NCBI GenBank assembly: GCA_948759685.1
Contig: CAQBGY010000137.1
Coordinates: 1 to 8,033 of the forward strand
Length of the DNA stretch: 8,033 nt
Direction: 5' to 3'
Origin: an uncultured Eubacterium sp.
GTDB lineage: Bacteria; Bacillota_A; Clostridia; Lachnospirales; Lachnospiraceae
Below, in pieces: positions 5,861-8,033 of the stretch (its first letter is position 1; the number at the start of each line of letters is the position of its first letter). The notes below the pieces were generated by a model. The model was not told the DNA's origin, did no database searches, and worked only from the letters and a program-made list of their open reading frames with translations. Position numbers and translations under genes: made by a program.

Positions 5861-6858
5861 CTTCTTCTGATTCTAATATGTTCACGATTTTTCCTTTTTC
5901 TTTCATCATCATCCAACTGGTTACTGTTTCCTCCACCACCTCCTGAAGATATTACCGCATTAGGCTGAAGGAGTAAATCTGCAACAGCATTTATAATAGA
6001 ATTGCCAGTAGGAGAGGTAATGTCATTTTCATATATTTCCTCATGTTCTGCTGGTGTGACTGTATCCTTTTCTTGCTCCTGGATTTTGTCTTGCTGGGTA
6101 TTTCCTAAGCTGTCCGATATATCCAGATTATTTTCATATTTGATTAGCATATTAGCTATTTTAAAATAACTCAGACTACGGTCTATTCTGGAACCGCTGA
6201 ATGTATATTCGCCACGTGAAAAGACTATACCACAAGATTTACCTTTGCTGTCTGTTCTTATAGTAAAATGAATTTTGTCTCTGCTCAGCTTCTTTTGAAA
6301 CTCGCTCCAATTATTACTTTTCTCCAAAGCCTTGCGTATGGCAAACATCATTTCATACTTATGCTTGTCTTTGCCACGAAGCCTGTCATACTTGACATTC
6401 TCTTTACCCTTCGGCATATACAAGCCATATTTTATTGTCAGTTCCCTGCATACTCTGTTGTTTCTTATGCGGTCATTGCTGTCGCTTATGGTTTTACCGT
6501 CATTGTCCACACGGTTTATTACAAGATGTATATGAGGATGCTCTCTATCGTAATGCCTTACAACAATATATTGTGTGTTTTTGATATTCATCTTTTCCAT
6601 ATATTCCCCGGCAATCTTTACCATTAGGTCGTCAGTCAGTTTCCCCGAATCCTGCTTTGAAAAGCTCAATGATATGTGATAGACCGGAGTTCTGATTCTT
6701 GTATTCAAACCTGCCTGACAACTGAAACTTTCAGCTATATGCTGTTTGCTGTCTGAACGTACTCCTTCGGTAGCAAGCAGCTTGGATTTATTGTTGCCTT
6801 TCATCGTATAATTTACAATCTTACCGAAGTCATTCCTTTTCATAATCTTTCCCATCAT
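5857..6858 (-). CDS. Relaxase / mobilisation nuclease (MobA/VirD2-like, Bacteroidales mobilisable-element type)
   Basis: This 333-residue protein should nick one strand at oriT and lead it into the recipient while covalently bound through a tyrosine. The metal-binding motif III is clear: REHPHIHLVINRV (105-117), with H107, H109 and H111 as the three-histidine site. VNYTMKG near the N-terminus contains Y17, the likely catalytic tyrosine, and YHISLSFS (60-67) is the conserved strand before the nuclease core. The nuclease domain covers roughly residues 1-160. The C-terminal part is less conserved and ends in a Gly-rich linker plus a basic tail, KRKNREHIRIRRR. The start overlaps the MobC-type gene's stop as ATGA (6855-6858). 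A second Met directly follows and could be used instead. There is no helicase or primase domain, so it depends on a helper conjugation system in the cell. Confidence 0.92.
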   Translation of the reverse strand: MMGKIMKRNDFGKIVNYTMKGNNKSKLLATEGVRSDSKQHIAESFSCQAGLNTRIRTPVYHISLSFSKQDSGKLTDDLMVKIAGEYMEKMNIKNTQYIVVRHYDREHPHIHLVINRVDNDGKTISDSNDRIRNNRVCRELTIKYGLYMPKGKENVKYDRLRGKDKHKYEMMFAIRKALEKSNNWSEFQKKLSRDKIHFTIRTDSKGKSCGIVFSRGEYTFSGSRIDRSLSYFKIANMLIKYENNLDISDSLGNTQQDKIQEQEKDTVTPAEHEEIYENDITSPTGNSIINAVADLLLQPNAVISSGGGGGNSNQLDDDERKRKNREHIRIRRR

Positions 6859-7220
6859 GCCTTTATCAGTTTAATGATTTTGTCTATTTCATCAGCCAGT
6901 TCTGACACGGATTCAGATACTGAAACATATCCGAAAGTATTTGCATTTTTAGCAAGCTGGTTTAGGTTGTTTGCCATGCCTGAAAGACTCCTTATCAGTT
7001 TTACATCTTCAGGTGTAAGGCGTGCTGTTATGTTTCCGTTTATGGCCGTATTTCTTATATACTCACCTAATGTAACACCGGCTGTCATGGCTTTACCGTT
7101 TATGATATGTCGTTCTAATACGGTACATTTGAATGACAATATCTCTGTACGTTTTTCCATTTTGTCCAGTGGAGGTCTGCCACCGATAGCCTTATTTTTG
7201 TTGTTGCTTTTTTGTTCCAT
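6855..7220 (-). CDS. mobC: MobC-type relaxosome accessory protein
   Basis: This 121-residue protein should bind oriT and help the relaxase open and nick the DNA. After a basic N-terminal tail with GRPPLDK (14-20), residues ~24-62 read as a ribbon-helix-helix-like domain: RTEILSFKCT as the strand, then two helices ending in LGEYIRNTAI. Residues ~75-97 carry the MobC signature (LIRSLSGMANNLNQLAKNAN), followed by a C-terminal helix. Length and motif order fit the Bacteroidales MobC-like proteins encoded directly before relaxases. Its stop overlaps the relaxase start by four bases, so the two are translationally coupled. The gap upstream holds inverted repeats that could be its binding site. The symbol reflects family membership; other Bacteroidales elements name this gene differently. 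Confidence 0.88.
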   Translation of the reverse strand: MEQKSNNKNKAIGGRPPLDKMEKRTEILSFKCTVLERHIINGKAMTAGVTLGEYIRNTAINGNITARLTPEDVKLIRSLSGMANNLNQLAKNANTFGYVSVSESVSELADEIDKIIKLIKA

Positions 7221-7233
7221 TTTGTTGATTATT

Positions 7234-7327
7234 TTTTTTCGGTTTATAATTGATTTCTGTTAGGTACTTCTCGGATGGATTCAGAGGTTTTGGTATTACC
7301 AAAACATAAACTTGCCAACCGAAAAAA
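7234..7327. repeat. Widely spaced 11-bp inverted repeat enclosing the 9-bp palindrome
   Basis: TTTTTTCGGTT at 7234-7244 is the exact reverse complement of AACCGAAAAAA at 7317-7327, with 72 bases between the arms. The 9-bp palindrome lies within that interval. Part of each arm is a homopolymer run, which lowers the weight of the match, but the CGGTT/AACCG part is informative. Confidence 0.45.
7287..7305. repeat. Perfect 9-bp inverted repeat with 1-base centre
   Basis: GTTTTGGTA (7287-7295) and TACCAAAAC (7297-7305) are exact reverse complements around a single T. It is the strongest symmetrical site in the window. Being centred in the gap before the mobilisation genes makes it a good candidate binding site for the relaxase or MobC-type protein, or an operator for the cassette. 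Confidence 0.55.
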
Positions 7328-7387
7328 CTACATTCCTTTTGTCATTCCGTTTTTTCCAGAATATTGTTGTATATGGGTAACGTGGTT

Positions 7388-8033
7388 TTATTGAGTACCG
7401 AAACCTGACAGTTCAAGGTCGAAAGTCTCGATCAAAAGTTTTAGAGCAGGATTCTTTCTTGTCATGGATTGGAGAACGGCTTCACCTGATTTTACCTTTA
7501 TAAGATAGTCGGCAATGTCATATCCGTTCACCCTTTCCACATCATTTGCATTTACTTCAAGATACTCGGAAATCTCAGTTCGGATGTTTCTTTTTCTCAT
7601 CTGCATACACTTTTCTTTCCATTCCTGTGTCATTCCGATATCAGGGAACAGAACAATATTCCTGCCTTTTAGTATGTCAAAATTCTGCTCGTTGAAGCAT
7701 CCGTTTTTACCTCCCGTTGCAAGCCAGATATACTCCGGTATATAGAATGAAGCAATGATAGCAGTCTTTTCGCTTTCCACTATGGCAACGGGTTTCCTGC
7801 TGTTGTATAAAAGATGTTCTCCAAAGTAGCATTGTTGTAAGTGGAATTCCGGTATATCAAGTTCTGTATGTACCCATGAAACATGTGCATAAGGTTCTTT
7901 TATACGTTTTCCTGTCTCTGCATTATACTGCATAATTTTTCCGGTTCTTATTTTTCCGGATATGTCTGTTTGCCAGAATACCGTAGCATTTTTCCATTTC
8001 CTGGCGGTACCTACATGGTAAGTCTTCATCAGA
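7388..8033 (-). CDS. DUF6371 Toprim-like protein of a mobile element (5' end beyond window)
   Basis: The frame is still open at the right edge: the codon before the first visible Met (8027-8029) is Leu. That Met falls where full-length relatives, as I remember them, have an internal residue, so the true start and an N-terminal zinc-finger-like part probably lie outside. The visible 213 residues carry Toprim-like landmarks: PVAIVESEKTAIIAS (80-94, with the acidic E85) and GRNIVLFPDIG (122-132, with D130). TVFWQ, YFGEHLL, WLATGGKNGCFN and RKNPALKLLIE are also familiar from this family in Bacteroidales plasmids and integrative elements. Toprim folds occur in primases and topoisomerases, so a role in replicating or processing the element's DNA is likely but not shown. 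The stop at 7388 lies 167 bases before the mobilisation cassette. Confidence 0.85.
   Translation of the reverse strand, partial: LMKTYHVGTARKWKNATVFWQTDISGKIRTGKIMQYNAETGKRIKEPYAHVSWVHTELDIPEFHLQQCYFGEHLLYNSRKPVAIVESEKTAIIASFYIPEYIWLATGGKNGCFNEQNFDILKGRNIVLFPDIGMTQEWKEKCMQMRKRNIRTEISEYLEVNANDVERVNGYDIADYLIKVKSGEAVLQSMTRKNPALKLLIETFDLELSGFGTQ

Larger units (their letters stand above)
7221..7387. other. Candidate oriT region upstream of the mobilisation cassette
   Basis: This 167-base non-coding gap between the DUF6371 gene and the MobC-type gene is where oriT usually lies in small mobilisable elements. It contains a perfect 9-bp inverted repeat (7287-7305) nested in a wider 11-bp inverted repeat (7234-7244 with 7317-7327). 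A further CCGTTTTTTCC lies near 7347-7357, related to the outer arms. Such nested symmetry next to a relaxase gene is typical of a relaxosome site. I cannot place the nic site from sequence alone. It probably also carries the mobilisation promoter, but I see no exact -7 box. Confidence 0.5.

Noticed and set aside
6268..7263. Plus-strand open frames opposite the relaxase and MobC-type genes (6268-6627, 6332-6535, 6874-7263).
   Set aside because: They mirror strongly supported minus-strand genes, and their hydrophobic composition is what antisense reading of charged helical proteins gives.
7299..7308. TATGTTTTG on the minus strand as a -7 box for the mobilisation cassette.
   Set aside because: It does not match TAnnTTTG exactly, no -33 box is at the right distance, and it overlaps the palindrome, which explains the sequence equally well.
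1..8033. CRISPR arrays, tRNA or rRNA genes, insertion sequences, element ends or att sites.
   Set aside because: I saw no regularly spaced repeats, no cloverleaf or rRNA-like stretch, no transposase or integrase motif and no terminal repeat. The element's boundaries must lie outside the window.

Overview
The window looks like Bacteroidales DNA (Bacteroides, Parabacteroides or a relative). It is AT-rich, most genes lack a Shine-Dalgarno sequence, there is a TAnnTTTG-type -7 promoter element, and the mobilisation genes and DUF6371 protein are of kinds I know from Bacteroidales mobile elements. All eight supported genes lie on the minus strand, so the window reads right to left. Both ends cut through a gene: the DUF6371 gene loses its 5' part at the right edge, and the response-regulator gene loses its 3' part at the left edge.

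Right half (about 5285-8033): the backbone of a mobilisable element. It holds a Toprim-like DUF6371 protein (7388-8033), then a 167-base non-coding gap with nested inverted repeats that is a good oriT candidate (7221-7387). A translationally coupled cassette follows: a MobC-type accessory protein (6855-7220), a relaxase with an HPHIH metal site (5857-6858) and a small coiled-coil protein with one membrane segment (5285-5860). Both junctions in the cassette are ATGA overlaps.

Middle (4945-5284): 340 bases with no gene. The left end carries a -7 promoter box inside a perfect 7-bp inverted repeat. A second element, inverted relative to the first, lies about 50 bases upstream.

Left half (1-4944): a compact cargo operon of four genes. 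It starts with a small XRE-type repressor (4735-4944) and a WYL-domain regulator (3612-4685), two regulator types often found with phage-defence loci. Next is an 810-residue fusion (1161-3593) of a type I methylase (HsdM)-like domain, an HsdS-like target-recognition domain and a histidine-kinase core. Last is a protein (1-1141, incomplete) that begins with a complete response-regulator receiver domain followed by a long unrecognised region. The methylase catalytic motif is degenerate (SFPPM where N-P-P-F/Y is expected), while the kinase and receiver motifs are largely intact. The simplest reading is a two-component pathway whose sensor is a repurposed DNA-methylase/specificity module: it would read DNA sequence or modification state and signal by phosphotransfer to a response regulator. 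I know of no described system with this architecture. Its place on a mobilisable element behind XRE and WYL regulators makes anti-phage or anti-plasmid defence a reasonable but unproven guess.
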